Shown here: piece after piece, positions 34,522 through 42,693 of the stretch
Numbering within the stretch: the stretch's first letter is position 1
How the letters are laid out: each line of letters opens with the position of its first letter
NCBI GenBank assembly: GCA_030041335.1
Contig: JASHOB010000149.1
Span: 1-64,000, forward strand
Length of the DNA stretch: 64,000 nucleotides
Direction: 5' to 3'
Origin: Alphaproteobacteria bacterium
Lineage (GTDB): Bacteria > Pseudomonadota > Alphaproteobacteria > ATCC43930 > CGMCC-115725
Position numbers and translations under genes: made by a program
Notes under the pieces: model-generated
Databases searched by the model: none
What the model was told of the DNA's origin: nothing
What the model saw: only the letters and a program-made list of their open reading frames with translations

Positions 34522-35619
34522 CCACACTTTACGCGCCACCTCGACCACCAGCGCGAGCTTGGTGCGCTCCTGGTCGGGGCTGATGTCGTTTCCCAGCAAT
34601 GTCGAGGAAAAGCCGCATTGCGGGCTCAGCGCCAGCGCCTCGAGCGGCAAATATCGCGCTGCTTCCTCGATGCGCCGCTGGACGAGATCGGGTGATTCCA
34701 TCGTGCTGACCTTGGTCGAAATCAGGCCCAGCACGACGGTTTTGTTTCTGGGCACGAAGCGCAACGGTTCGAAACCGCCGGCGCGCTCGGTGTCGTATTC
34801 GAGAAGAAAGCGGTCGAAATCGAGCGCGCCGAAACATTGTTCGGCAATCGGCTCGTAGGAACCCTCGCTGTGCCAATAGGCCGAACCGCCGTTGCCGCGG
34901 CAGAAATGCATGGCGACCGTTATTTTGTCCCGATGCAAATCAGCGACCGAGGCATTATCGGCGGCGATGTCATCGGCCAGCGCCTGGGTCGGGTCGATCC
35001 CCAACGCGCGCCACTGCGACTGCACGCTCTCCATCAGATAGTCCGGATAGTGCGGATTGTCGATCTGCACGTAATCGACCCCCTCTTCGACGAGCGCCTT
35101 GATCTCGCCCCGGAGAATCGCGGCCACTGCCGCGAGCGCCTCGGAACGATTCGCGTAAACCTTATCCGTAACGCCGGGCTTGTACCCGCGCGACACCAGA
35201 TAGGAGGCGGCGGGCAGCGTGACCTTCCACGGCCGGTCGGCCCGAGGCCTGAGAAAATCGGCCTCGGTCCTGGTGAAGCGCCGACGCTGTTTCAGCGGCT
35301 TGGTGATGATCTGCGCCTGCGCCGTTTGCGCCAGGTCGCGGTTGGCCCAGCGCAGTTGCACCGGCGGCGTGCCCCGCTCGAAACCGTCGACGGCGTAGAC
35401 GAAATCGCCGGTCCAGCCGCCGCGCCGCAGCTCACCATCCGAGAGAACGTCGATGTCGACCTCCTTTTGCATGCGGATGCAGGCTTCGATCTCGCGATCC
35501 TCGAGCGCGCGCAGCTCGGCATCAGGCAGTTTGCCCTGGTCGTGCGCTTGATGCGCTTCGATCAGTTGCTGAGAGCGTTTCAAGCTACCGACATGGTCCG
35601 CACGAATCATTGGCGACAT
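34510..35619 (-). CDS. MetE-like cobalamin-independent methyl/alkyl transferase family protein (1)
   Basis: A 369-residue protein that matches the C-terminal catalytic barrel of MetE but lacks the N-terminal half. Landmarks are MIRADHVGSLKRSQQL at the start, EVDIDVLSDGELRRGGW, the zinc-ligand type segment AMHFCRGNG, and SPQCGFSSTLLGN near the end. In the family a His-x-Cys...Cys zinc site activates a thiol for methyl or alkyl transfer. It is the more divergent of three such proteins in the window. It lies alone between a livH-like gene and a leftward quinone oxidoreductase gene. The actual donor and acceptor are unknown. Confidence 0.82.
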   Translation of the reverse strand: MSPMIRADHVGSLKRSQQLIEAHQAHDQGKLPDAELRALEDREIEACIRMQKEVDIDVLSDGELRRGGWTGDFVYAVDGFERGTPPVQLRWANRDLAQTAQAQIITKPLKQRRRFTRTEADFLRPRADRPWKVTLPAASYLVSRGYKPGVTDKVYANRSEALAAVAAILRGEIKALVEEGVDYVQIDNPHYPDYLMESVQSQWRALGIDPTQALADDIAADNASVADLHRDKITVAMHFCRGNGGSAYWHSEGSYEPIAEQCFGALDFDRFLLEYDTERAGGFEPLRFVPRNKTVVLGLISTKVSTMESPDLVQRRIEEAARYLPLEALALSPQCGFSSTLLGNDISPDQERTKLALVVEVARKVWGKA

Positions 35620-35653
35620 TCAGGATACCTCTTCTGACTTTCGTTCCCGGAGG

Positions 35654-36586
35654 CTAGGCCCCAGGTCTTACCTCAAATACAAGCTTGCCCTGAAGGTGAC
35701 GGGCCTCGCTGATGCGGTGCGCTGCCACCGCCTCGGCAAGTTTATAACGGGTGATGGTGGGGGGCGACACGGCGCCGGCCTGAAGCAATGTCAGCATGCG
35801 CTCGAGATGGGCGCGGTCGCGATTGACCGCTGGCCGCAGCGTTTGCTGGTCGCTCGGCGGCTCGAAGCCTTCAGGCGCCGGCGCGATCCATATCAGCCGC
35901 CCGCCCGGCCGTAATACCTTGTAGCACCCCGCGCGCACCGCGCCGCCGACCGTGTCGAAGACGACATCGCAACCAGAGACCTCGGTCGTGAAATCCTGCT
36001 TGTTGTAGTCGATCACCTGGTCGGCGCCCAGGCGCCGGACATAGTCGTGATTGCTCGCGCTTGCCGTCGTGATCACGGTTGCGCCGAGGTGCTTGGCAAG
36101 TTGGATCGCAAAGCCGGCAACGCCGCCCGCGCCGCCCTGGATCAAGATTTTTTCGTTCTTCTGCAGCCGACCCGTGTCCTCGATGGCCCAGACCGCGGTG
36201 AGCGAGATCAGCCCCAGCGCGGCCGCCTCGACATGGCTGAGACGCGGCGGCTTTTTCGCGACGAGCCGCGCCTTGATCGCGAGTTTCTCGGCGTAGCATC
36301 CTTCGATGCCCTGATCGGTAACGCCGAACACCTCGTCACCGACGGCGACGTCGTTCACTCCGGCTCCGACCGCCCTGACCACGCCGGAGAAATCGCGGCC
36401 CAGAATATGCGGGAACTTGAGATTGCCGTAGCGTCCGCCGCCGAGCCGCACTTTGTAATCGGCGGCGTTGATGCTGGCGGCGAAAACGTCAACAAGGACG
36501 TCGCCGTCACCCGCGACCGGATCGGGCGCGTCGCCGTAGCGAAGCATGTCCGGCCCGCCATGCCCGGTCAGCAATACCGCTTTCAT
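35654..36586 (-). CDS. NADPH:quinone oxidoreductase-type MDR protein
   Basis: A 310-residue medium-chain dehydrogenase/reductase without zinc ligands. The N-terminal catalytic domain has MKAVLLTGHGG and FPHILGRDFSGVVRAVG. The nucleotide fold has IQGGAGGVAGFAIQLAKHLG and LGADQVIDYNKQDF. Such proteins reduce quinones or conjugated enones with NADPH. It begins 3 bases after the flavoprotein gene upstream (36590-37873) and is probably translated with it. The pairing suggests handling of a quinone or enone formed in aromatic breakdown. Confidence 0.87.
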   Translation of the reverse strand: MKAVLLTGHGGPDMLRYGDAPDPVAGDGDVLVDVFAASINAADYKVRLGGGRYGNLKFPHILGRDFSGVVRAVGAGVNDVAVGDEVFGVTDQGIEGCYAEKLAIKARLVAKKPPRLSHVEAAALGLISLTAVWAIEDTGRLQKNEKILIQGGAGGVAGFAIQLAKHLGATVITTASASNHDYVRRLGADQVIDYNKQDFTTEVSGCDVVFDTVGGAVRAGCYKVLRPGGRLIWIAPAPEGFEPPSDQQTLRPAVNRDRAHLERMLTLLQAGAVSPPTITRYKLAEAVAAHRISEARHLQGKLVFEVRPGA

Positions 36587-36589
36587 GCG

Positions 36590-37873
36590 CTAGAGCCCCA
36601 TCAACCCGGCCTTGCGGCCGAGCTGTATACGGCCGAGATAGCCGGCGAATTCCTCGTATTGCGACGACATGTGGCCGCGATACATCTGCGCGTCGTTGAA
36701 GCAGCGCTGCAACCGGTTGCCCTTCTTGGTCAGGAACGAGCCGCCGGCGCGGAACATGAGATCGACCGCTTCGGCGGCGAGCTTGCCGGCCTGCTGGATC
36801 AACGCCCATTCGCCGATGCCTTCCTTGACGGCGAGCGGCCCGCCGCCCCTGGCCCAGCGCTCGCCGCGTTCCTTGTGGCGGCGCAGCATGCCAAGCAAGA
36901 TCATTTCCGCCGCATCGGCCATCGCCAACGCCTGACCGAGCTTGCGCTGGTACCGGTCGCTGTCGGCGCGCAGCAATGTCGCATCCTCGTAGGTCTTCAT
37001 TTTTAGCGCATATTTCTCGAATTCGTCGGCGGCGGCGAGCGCGGCGCCAATGACCGGCGCCGTGAGCGAGCAATGGAACGGCCCCATGAGCTGACCAAGG
37101 TACATCGGGTTGCCGTGAAGCCGTGTCCCCGGGGTACCGTCGCGATCGCCTTCCGGCAGATAGAACATGTTCCGCGACTGAACCACGAAACTCTCCGGCA
37201 CCACCGCATTCTCGACGCGAATGCTGTTGGAGCCGCTGGAACGCATCCCCATGACCTTGTCGCCGCCCCAATCGTCGAGGATTCGGTATTGCGCGCGCGG
37301 CACCGCAGCCCAGACCGGCGGTCCCTCATTGCCTTGCGCGTCGAAACTGCGCGCGAGCCCGATGAAATGCGTCGAGTATGTCGAACCGGAGCAATAATTC
37401 CATTGTCCCGAGACCCGGAAGCCACCGCCTTGCGCCGCTTCGCAGCGGCTCCCTGGATCGAGCGCGCGCGCGGGACAAACGAAATGCCCGTCCTCGCCAA
37501 AGAGCAGACGCTGCCCTTCTTCCGGCCAGTGTGACGCCACCATCCAGCCATGCGAGGCGCCGAGCGCGAGGCACCAGGCGGTGCCCGGATCGCCGCGCCC
37601 GATCTCGATAATCACCCGGAAATAGGTGGCAAGGTCGAACTCGTAGCCGCCGAACATCTTCGGCGTCGTCATGCGGTAAAAGCCCGCGGCGGCGAACGCG
37701 CGATGGAGAGCTTCGGTATAGCCGCCGAGCGCTTCGGCCTCATCCGCCTGCGCCTGAACCATCGGTCGCAGCGCGACGGCTCGGGCGATCACCTCCTCGG
37801 CCGTGAGGCCGGGCTCCGGCTGCGGAATGACGCGGTGCTTTTCCGTGGCTTTCTTCAGGGCTACGGGGGCCAT
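36590..37873 (-). CDS. Acyl-CoA dehydrogenase-fold flavoprotein, HsaA-like monooxygenase
   Basis: Flavoprotein of about 427 residues. It looks like the group of acyl-CoA-dehydrogenase-fold monooxygenases (HsaA, p-hydroxyphenylacetate hydroxylase C2), which take FMNH2 from a partner reductase. Landmarks are GFYRMTTPKMFGGYEFDL, GDPGTAWCLALGASHGWM, FRVSGQWNYCSGSTYSTHFI, and the C-terminal FRAGGSFLTKKGNRLQRCFND. The ATG at 37873 was chosen because earlier in-frame residues have no family likeness. The next gene is a quinone oxidoreductase. A true acyl-CoA dehydrogenase role is less likely, since the catalytic glutamate region is not recognisable. Confidence 0.82.
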   Translation of the reverse strand: MAPVALKKATEKHRVIPQPEPGLTAEEVIARAVALRPMVQAQADEAEALGGYTEALHRAFAAAGFYRMTTPKMFGGYEFDLATYFRVIIEIGRGDPGTAWCLALGASHGWMVASHWPEEGQRLLFGEDGHFVCPARALDPGSRCEAAQGGGFRVSGQWNYCSGSTYSTHFIGLARSFDAQGNEGPPVWAAVPRAQYRILDDWGGDKVMGMRSSGSNSIRVENAVVPESFVVQSRNMFYLPEGDRDGTPGTRLHGNPMYLGQLMGPFHCSLTAPVIGAALAAADEFEKYALKMKTYEDATLLRADSDRYQRKLGQALAMADAAEMILLGMLRRHKERGERWARGGGPLAVKEGIGEWALIQQAGKLAAEAVDLMFRAGGSFLTKKGNRLQRCFNDAQMYRGHMSSQYEEFAGYLGRIQLGRKAGLMGL

Positions 37874-37994
37874 TGAGCTGCTTCCAATCGTCGATTGAAT
37901 CGTCGCGCCGGTTGTATCCGACAATCGGGCGACGTTAAAGTGATAACGCCATGCCGTGAAAGAGCGGTGCCGTCGAGAAATCAGGGGAAGGGCA

Positions 37995-38456
37995 ATGGAT
38001 CCCACTCTCGAATTTGTGTTTCAGATCAGCGTGCGGTTCGCCTCGCGCGACCGGGTCGGCGTCCTGCCAAGCGGCGTCCGTCGGGGCTATACGCCAACCT
38101 CCGGCGGCGAGATCACCGGGCCGCGCTTGCAGGGTCGCGTCGTACCCAACAGCGGCGGTGATTTTGCCAGCTGGTGGCCCAACGGCGTGGTCGAATTCGA
38201 CGCGCGATACATGCTCGAGGCCACAGACGGCACCTTGATCGTCATCAAGAATCGTGGCTTCCGCCATGCACCGGCCGACGTGCTCAAGCGCATGGAGGCG
38301 TTCGAGCCGGTCGATCACCGCGAATACTACATGCGGGTCGCACCATCTTTCGAGGCACCGGTCGGGCCCCACGATTGGCTGACGCGAACGGTGTTCGTCG
38401 GTTCCGGCGACCGGCACTTGGATCATTCGATCTTTCGCTATTTTGCGGTGCGCTGA
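37995..38456 (+). CDS. DUF3237 domain protein
   Basis: A 153-residue beta-rich protein with DUF3237 features: GEITGPRLQGRVVPNSGGDF, DARYMLEATDGTLI and IKNRGFRH. The function of the family is not settled. It often sits near aromatic or oxidative catabolic genes, which fits here. The ATG at 37995 has AGGGGAAGGG in front; a longer in-frame start at 37956 lacks this. It is the only rightward gene between 28.7 and 48.3 kb, divergent from the flavoprotein and convergent with a MetE-like gene 3 bases away. Confidence 0.82.
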   Translation: MDPTLEFVFQISVRFASRDRVGVLPSGVRRGYTPTSGGEITGPRLQGRVVPNSGGDFASWWPNGVVEFDARYMLEATDGTLIVIKNRGFRHAPADVLKRMEAFEPVDHREYYMRVAPSFEAPVGPHDWLTRTVFVGSGDRHLDHSIFRYFAVR

Positions 38457-38459
38457 GGA

Positions 38460-39608
38460 TCAGCCCCACAGCTCTTGGGACGCGAGCCTTGCGCCTTCGG
38501 TCAAGGCCCTGAGCTTTGCCCAGGCAATGCTCGGGTGAACGGTTCCGCTCGCGGCAAAGGTGGCGAAGCCGCAATCGGTGCCGGCAATGACGTTCTCGCG
38601 GCCGACCACGCGGGCAAAGCGCACGATGCGGTCGGCCACGGCGCGCGGATGCTCGACAAAATTCGAAACCGAATCGATCACACCCGGAATAACCACCTTG
38701 CCAGCCGGCAGCGCCGTCTTGCCAAAGACGCGCCACTCATGCTCGTGGCGCGGGTTCGCAGCTTCAAAGGAAATCATTGTCGCTCGCGACGTCAAAACGA
38801 GATCGAGGATGTCTGCGAGCGGAATGTCGTGATGGTGAGGGCCCGCATAATTACCCCAGCAGAGATGGAGCCGTAGCCGTTCCGGTGGGACGTCGCGGAG
38901 CGCATCGTCGAGTACCGCCAGGTGAAGGCGGACGATGTCGCGGAATTGGGACAAGGAACATTCGGCGAATTGATTGTTCCAACCCGACGCCAGGTCGGGG
39001 CAATCAACCTGCAAGTCAAAGCCGGCGGCGATGACGGCGTCATATTCCTCCTTCAGGACCGCTGCGAGTGCGCGCAGATAAGCCTCGTGGGTGTCGTAGT
39101 AGCGATTGCCGAGAAAGCGTGCCGCCTGACCGGGTGACACCGCAGTCATAAAGCCGCGGTCCGCCGCAATTCCCGCCGCCGCAAGCGCTGCCTTGAACCG
39201 GGTTATGTCGCGATCGACCGCATCGCGGTCGCGCCACGCCAGCGGCCCAGTGCAGCAAGGACGCGCGGCCACGACGCTGCCGCGGTTGAGGGTGGCGAAA
39301 TAGTCGGGAAAATCCCGGGCATCGCGTGACACCGGGTGCATCTCCATCTCGCCGTCGAAGCCGGCGAGCCGGTTTTTAATGTAGGTCGAGTAATCGGGCT
39401 TGCTTTGCTCGCCGTCATTGAGGAGGTCAATCCCGATCTCCTCCTGTCGGCGAACGATCTCGGCCACCGCAGCCGCCGCAGCCCGCGCGAATAACGCGGG
39501 ATCGACCGGTTCGCCACGCTCGCCGGCGCTCAGCAGGTCCAGCAATTCGACAGGTCGCGGCAGGCTGCCGGTATGAGTCGTCAGGATATGATCGCGCCTG
39601 CGCTGCAT
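38460..39608 (-). CDS. MetE-like methyl/alkyl transferase family protein (2)
   Basis: A 382-residue single-barrel MetE relative of the type often labelled cobalamin-independent methionine synthase II or epoxyalkane-CoM-transferase-like. It begins ILTTHTGSLPRPVELLDLL. It has zinc-type motifs HLCWGNYAGPHHHDI and AGTDCGFATF, and ends WAKLRALTEGARLASQELWG. The C-terminal half is very close to the protein at 57797. Its ATG shares one base with the stop of the Liv-type binding protein upstream (TGATG), so it is the last gene of that transport operon. It probably acts on the imported compound, but the reaction is unproven. Confidence 0.82.
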   Translation of the reverse strand: MQRRRDHILTTHTGSLPRPVELLDLLSAGERGEPVDPALFARAAAAAVAEIVRRQEEIGIDLLNDGEQSKPDYSTYIKNRLAGFDGEMEMHPVSRDARDFPDYFATLNRGSVVAARPCCTGPLAWRDRDAVDRDITRFKAALAAAGIAADRGFMTAVSPGQAARFLGNRYYDTHEAYLRALAAVLKEEYDAVIAAGFDLQVDCPDLASGWNNQFAECSLSQFRDIVRLHLAVLDDALRDVPPERLRLHLCWGNYAGPHHHDIPLADILDLVLTSRATMISFEAANPRHEHEWRVFGKTALPAGKVVIPGVIDSVSNFVEHPRAVADRIVRFARVVGRENVIAGTDCGFATFAASGTVHPSIAWAKLRALTEGARLASQELWG

Positions 39609-40825
39609 CAGCCGTTCCTGGTCGGCGGCGCCTGCACGTCCTTCTTGGTGTCGATCACCGCGGTATAGAACGCCCCGTCTTTCTCGCGCTCCTCGCAGAT
39701 ATAGACGTTTTGGACCGGCGTATGCGTCACCTTATCGAAACGGAACGGACCGCGCAGTGCCTCGAAGCGTACATTGGCCATTGCCTCGGCGAGCTTATCC
39801 TTATTGGAGGCATCGCCGTCCGTGGCCTTCAACGTCTCGTCGATGACTTGCATCGAGACATAGCCGTAGTCGGAGAACAAATTGGGATGTTCCTTGGTCT
39901 TGGCGTGGTAGTCGGCAACGAATCTCTTATTGATGGCGGAATCGATGCCGTCGGTATAGATGCTGGCGGACAAAACCCCCAAGGCGGCACGCCCTTGCTG
40001 TTCGATGGTTGAGGCGTCGACGAATCCGGCAAAACCGCACAGTTTCGCCCCGATACCCGACTGTCCCCATTGCTGCACGAAACGGATGGCGTGCGCGCCA
40101 CCGGTCGAGAAGTTGTAGACCACCTTGGGAGCGAGCGAGCGCACCAGGGTCAAATAGGGACTGTAATCCGTGACCGTCGTCGGCACATAGATTTCCTTGA
40201 CGATCTTGCCGCCCTTGGCGACGTAGGACTCCCTGATCTCGCGCGCGACGTCGCGCCCGCCGGCATAGTCTTCGCTCACCAGAACGATTTCCTTGGCGAG
40301 ATGGTCGTAAATCCACTCGGCAAAGGGATGGCACAGCTGCCATGAGGAGAGCGAGGAGCGGAACATGTAGGGCACCCGTTCCCAGGTCAGTGCGTCGGTG
40401 CCGGCGCCCGACACCAGTAGAAACGCCTTGCTCTGTTTGACGTAGTTGAGAACCGCTAGGGCGATATTGCTGCCCTGTATGCCGGTCACCAGATCGACAC
40501 CGTCGCTCTCGACGAAGCGTCGCATCTTCTCGAGTCCGATCTGCGGGTTGAATTGATCGTCCTCTTTCAGAATCTCCACCTGGCGGCCTGCGAGCCGATG
40601 GTTGACCTGGTCGAGATAGACCTCAACGCCGTTGAAGTTCCACACGCCGGTGGAGGCGGAAGGGCCGCTGAAAGTATTGAGAACGCCGATCTTGAGGGGC
40701 GCGGTGGTCGCCGCCAGCAGCGCCGGCGCCGATATCGCTTGCGCCAGCGCGACGCTCGCCACGGCCCCGCCGATTGCGGCGTCACGCCGCGTTATCCGTG
40801 TAGCGCCGCGAATGCGTCGTGCCAT
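39608..40825 (-). CDS. Liv-type ABC substrate-binding protein
   Basis: Periplasmic binding protein of 405 residues. The N-terminal signal reads RITRRDAAIGGAVASVALAQ, a Tat-like twin arginine followed by a hydrophobic stretch. The mature fold starts PLKIGVLNTFSGPSAS and has LVTGIQGSNIALAVLNYVK. GGGAGGAAAC precedes the ATG at 40825; a longer in-frame start at 40882 lacks this. It lies 278 bases downstream of the LivF-like gene of the second Liv system and overlaps a MetE-like gene by one base. It is related to binding proteins for aromatic and carboxylic acids; the ligand is unknown. Confidence 0.88.
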   Translation of the reverse strand: MARRIRGATRITRRDAAIGGAVASVALAQAISAPALLAATTAPLKIGVLNTFSGPSASTGVWNFNGVEVYLDQVNHRLAGRQVEILKEDDQFNPQIGLEKMRRFVESDGVDLVTGIQGSNIALAVLNYVKQSKAFLLVSGAGTDALTWERVPYMFRSSLSSWQLCHPFAEWIYDHLAKEIVLVSEDYAGGRDVAREIRESYVAKGGKIVKEIYVPTTVTDYSPYLTLVRSLAPKVVYNFSTGGAHAIRFVQQWGQSGIGAKLCGFAGFVDASTIEQQGRAALGVLSASIYTDGIDSAINKRFVADYHAKTKEHPNLFSDYGYVSMQVIDETLKATDGDASNKDKLAEAMANVRFEALRGPFRFDKVTHTPVQNVYICEEREKDGAFYTAVIDTKKDVQAPPTRNG

Positions 40826-41103
40826 GTTTCCTCCCTTCAGGGTCGTTAGGGCAATGATGGACCGCTGCGCCATCGGCGGCAAGAATAGTCATCGACTTCG
40901 ACCCGGCGGACGCGTCGCGGGTTTAGGCGCCCTTGCGATGAGGGGCGTCTTTTCGTCAGCCGCGCTGGCATGGGGAAGCGTCTCCCTCGAGCATTCTTTT
41001 CGGCGGCCTCTATATTTTATCCGCGCGGTTCGCCCCATGGTTCCCGCGGCATCGTTCCGGCACGATCGGGCGGCCGCGCAAAAAGCCACCCAAAGGGCAA
41101 CGC

Positions 41104-41799
41104 TCAAACGCTGAGGTAATCCCGGAGCACGGTATCGTTCCCGCCAAGCTCGGCCGAACTGCCGGTGTAACAGATCTCGCCTTTGTTAAGAACATGGTGG
41201 CGGTCGCCGAGCGCCAGTGCCGTGCGCAGATTCTGCTCGACCAAGAGAATCGCAAGGCCCTCGTTCCTGAGACTCTTGATCGCCGTCACGATCTGCTGCA
41301 GAATCATGGGTGCCAGGCCTTCTGATGGTTCGTCAAGCAGCAGCAAGGTCGGATTGAGCATGAGCGCGCGGGCGATCGACAGCATTTGCTGTTCGCCTCC
41401 TGAAAGCTGGAAACCGAGATGGCCGACGCGCGCTTCGAGCACGGGAAAGAGGGCAAAAATGCGCGGCAGGGTCCACCGCCCTCGCCTCGTCCCTCGTGCG
41501 AACACGGTGAGATTCTCGACCACGGTGAGGCTGGGGAAGATGCCGCGTTCCTGAGGCACATAGCCGACGCCAAGCCGCGCAATCTCGAATGGTCGCAGCG
41601 CAGTGATGTTGCGCGCGCGGTAGGCGATGCGGCCGGTGCGTGGCTTCACGTAACCCATCGCGGTGAGGATCGTGGTCGTCTTACCGGCGCCGTTGCGGCC
41701 GAGAAGGCAGACCACTTCTCCCGCGCCGACGCTGAGCGAGACGCCGCGTAGCACATGACTGTCGCCGTAATAGGTGTGGATACCGTCGAGTTCGAGCAT
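41104..41799 (-). CDS. Liv-type ABC ATPase (LivF-like)
   Basis: ATPase of 231 residues: Walker A LGRNGAGKTTTILTAMG, the LivF hallmark GYVPQERGIFPSLTV, signature LSGGEQQMLSIARAL, and Walker B LLLLDEPSEGLAP. The start at 41799 (MLELDGIHTYYGDSHVL) agrees with the family. The in-frame ATG at 41844 has a better-spaced CGAGG and would add 15 residues, so the start is uncertain. It is the last ATPase of the second Liv system, 150 bases after the LivG-like gene. The gap between the two genes holds only the end of a leader and no recognisable gene. Confidence 0.88.
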   Translation of the reverse strand: MLELDGIHTYYGDSHVLRGVSLSVGAGEVVCLLGRNGAGKTTTILTAMGYVKPRTGRIAYRARNITALRPFEIARLGVGYVPQERGIFPSLTVVENLTVFARGTRRGRWTLPRIFALFPVLEARVGHLGFQLSGGEQQMLSIARALMLNPTLLLLDEPSEGLAPMILQQIVTAIKSLRNEGLAILLVEQNLRTALALGDRHHVLNKGEICYTGSSAELGGNDTVLRDYLSV

Positions 41800-41949
41800 C
41801 CTCAGGCGCCCGGGTAATTTAGGCCCGGCCCTGGCGCCGGCCATCGGCATGCCTCGGCGCCGCGTTCGCCGGAATGCGACGCACCGGCTTGCGATCGCCC
41901 AACCAAACCGACGCGGAACAGTGCCGAGTCGGGACTCGAGCTCGGCATG

Positions 41950-42693
41950 CTAGTCCTCCATCCCGAGATAGATCTCGCGGACCCGGCGGTCGTTCCGAAT
42001 CTCGGCGGGCGGACCGCTGGCCAGCACCTCACCGTAGTAGAAAACGGTGATGCGGTCGGCGACGGTGAAGACCACGTTCATATCGTGCTCGATCATCAGG
42101 ATCGAGAGCGTGCGCGGCAGGCTGGCGATCAGCGCGATCATGCTTTTTGTCTCTGCCGGAGACATCCCCGAGGTCGGTTCGTCGAGCAAAAGGAGCGTCG
42201 GCTCTCCGGCCAGCGCCAGGCCGATCTCGAGCTGGCGTTGCTCGCCGTAAGACAGGTTGTGAACCGGGCGGCTCGCGTCGCCGGCGATATGGACCTGCGC
42301 GAGCAGAGCCTCTGCCCGGCGAATAACAGCGTGGCGGTGGTCGGCCAGGCTGAAGAAATCCCATGGCCGGCCACGCCGAGCCTCGACGGCGAGGCACAGA
42401 TTCTCGAGCACGGTCAGGTTCGGGAATAGATTGTTGCGCTGAAAGGTGCGCGCAATGCCCGATTGTGCAATGCGGTTTGGCGGCCACTGCGTGATATCGG
42501 TGCCGCCTAGCAAGATGCGGCCGCGGCCCGCATGCAGCTGACCGCCGATCTGGTTGAGCAGGCTGGTCTTGCCGGCGCCATTGGGGCCGATAATGACGTG
42601 ACGCTCGCCTTTGATCACCGTCAGGGTGACATCCTTGGTAACGACCAGGCTGCCGAAGGCGCAGTAGAGACTCTCGGTGCGCAGCACGCTCAT
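41950..42693 (-). CDS. Liv-type ABC ATPase (LivG-like)
   Basis: ATPase of 247 residues: Walker A GPNGAGKTSLLNQIGG, the LivG-type ARTFQRNNLFPNLTVLENL, signature LSYGEQRQLEIGLAL and Walker B LLLLDEPTSGMSP. The ATG at 42693 overlaps the stop of the fused permease gene as ATGA. Upstream in-frame residues lie inside the permease gene and were left out. Confidence 0.9.
   Translation of the reverse strand: MSVLRTESLYCAFGSLVVTKDVTLTVIKGERHVIIGPNGAGKTSLLNQIGGQLHAGRGRILLGGTDITQWPPNRIAQSGIARTFQRNNLFPNLTVLENLCLAVEARRGRPWDFFSLADHRHAVIRRAEALLAQVHIAGDASRPVHNLSYGEQRQLEIGLALAGEPTLLLLDEPTSGMSPAETKSMIALIASLPRTLSILMIEHDMNVVFTVADRITVFYYGEVLASGPPAEIRNDRRVREIYLGMED

Noticed and set aside
41800-41949. Possible N-terminal extension of the LivF-like protein starting at 41844 or 41850
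   Set aside because: The extra residues are not LivF-like and the family begins at MLEL; kept only as an alternative start.
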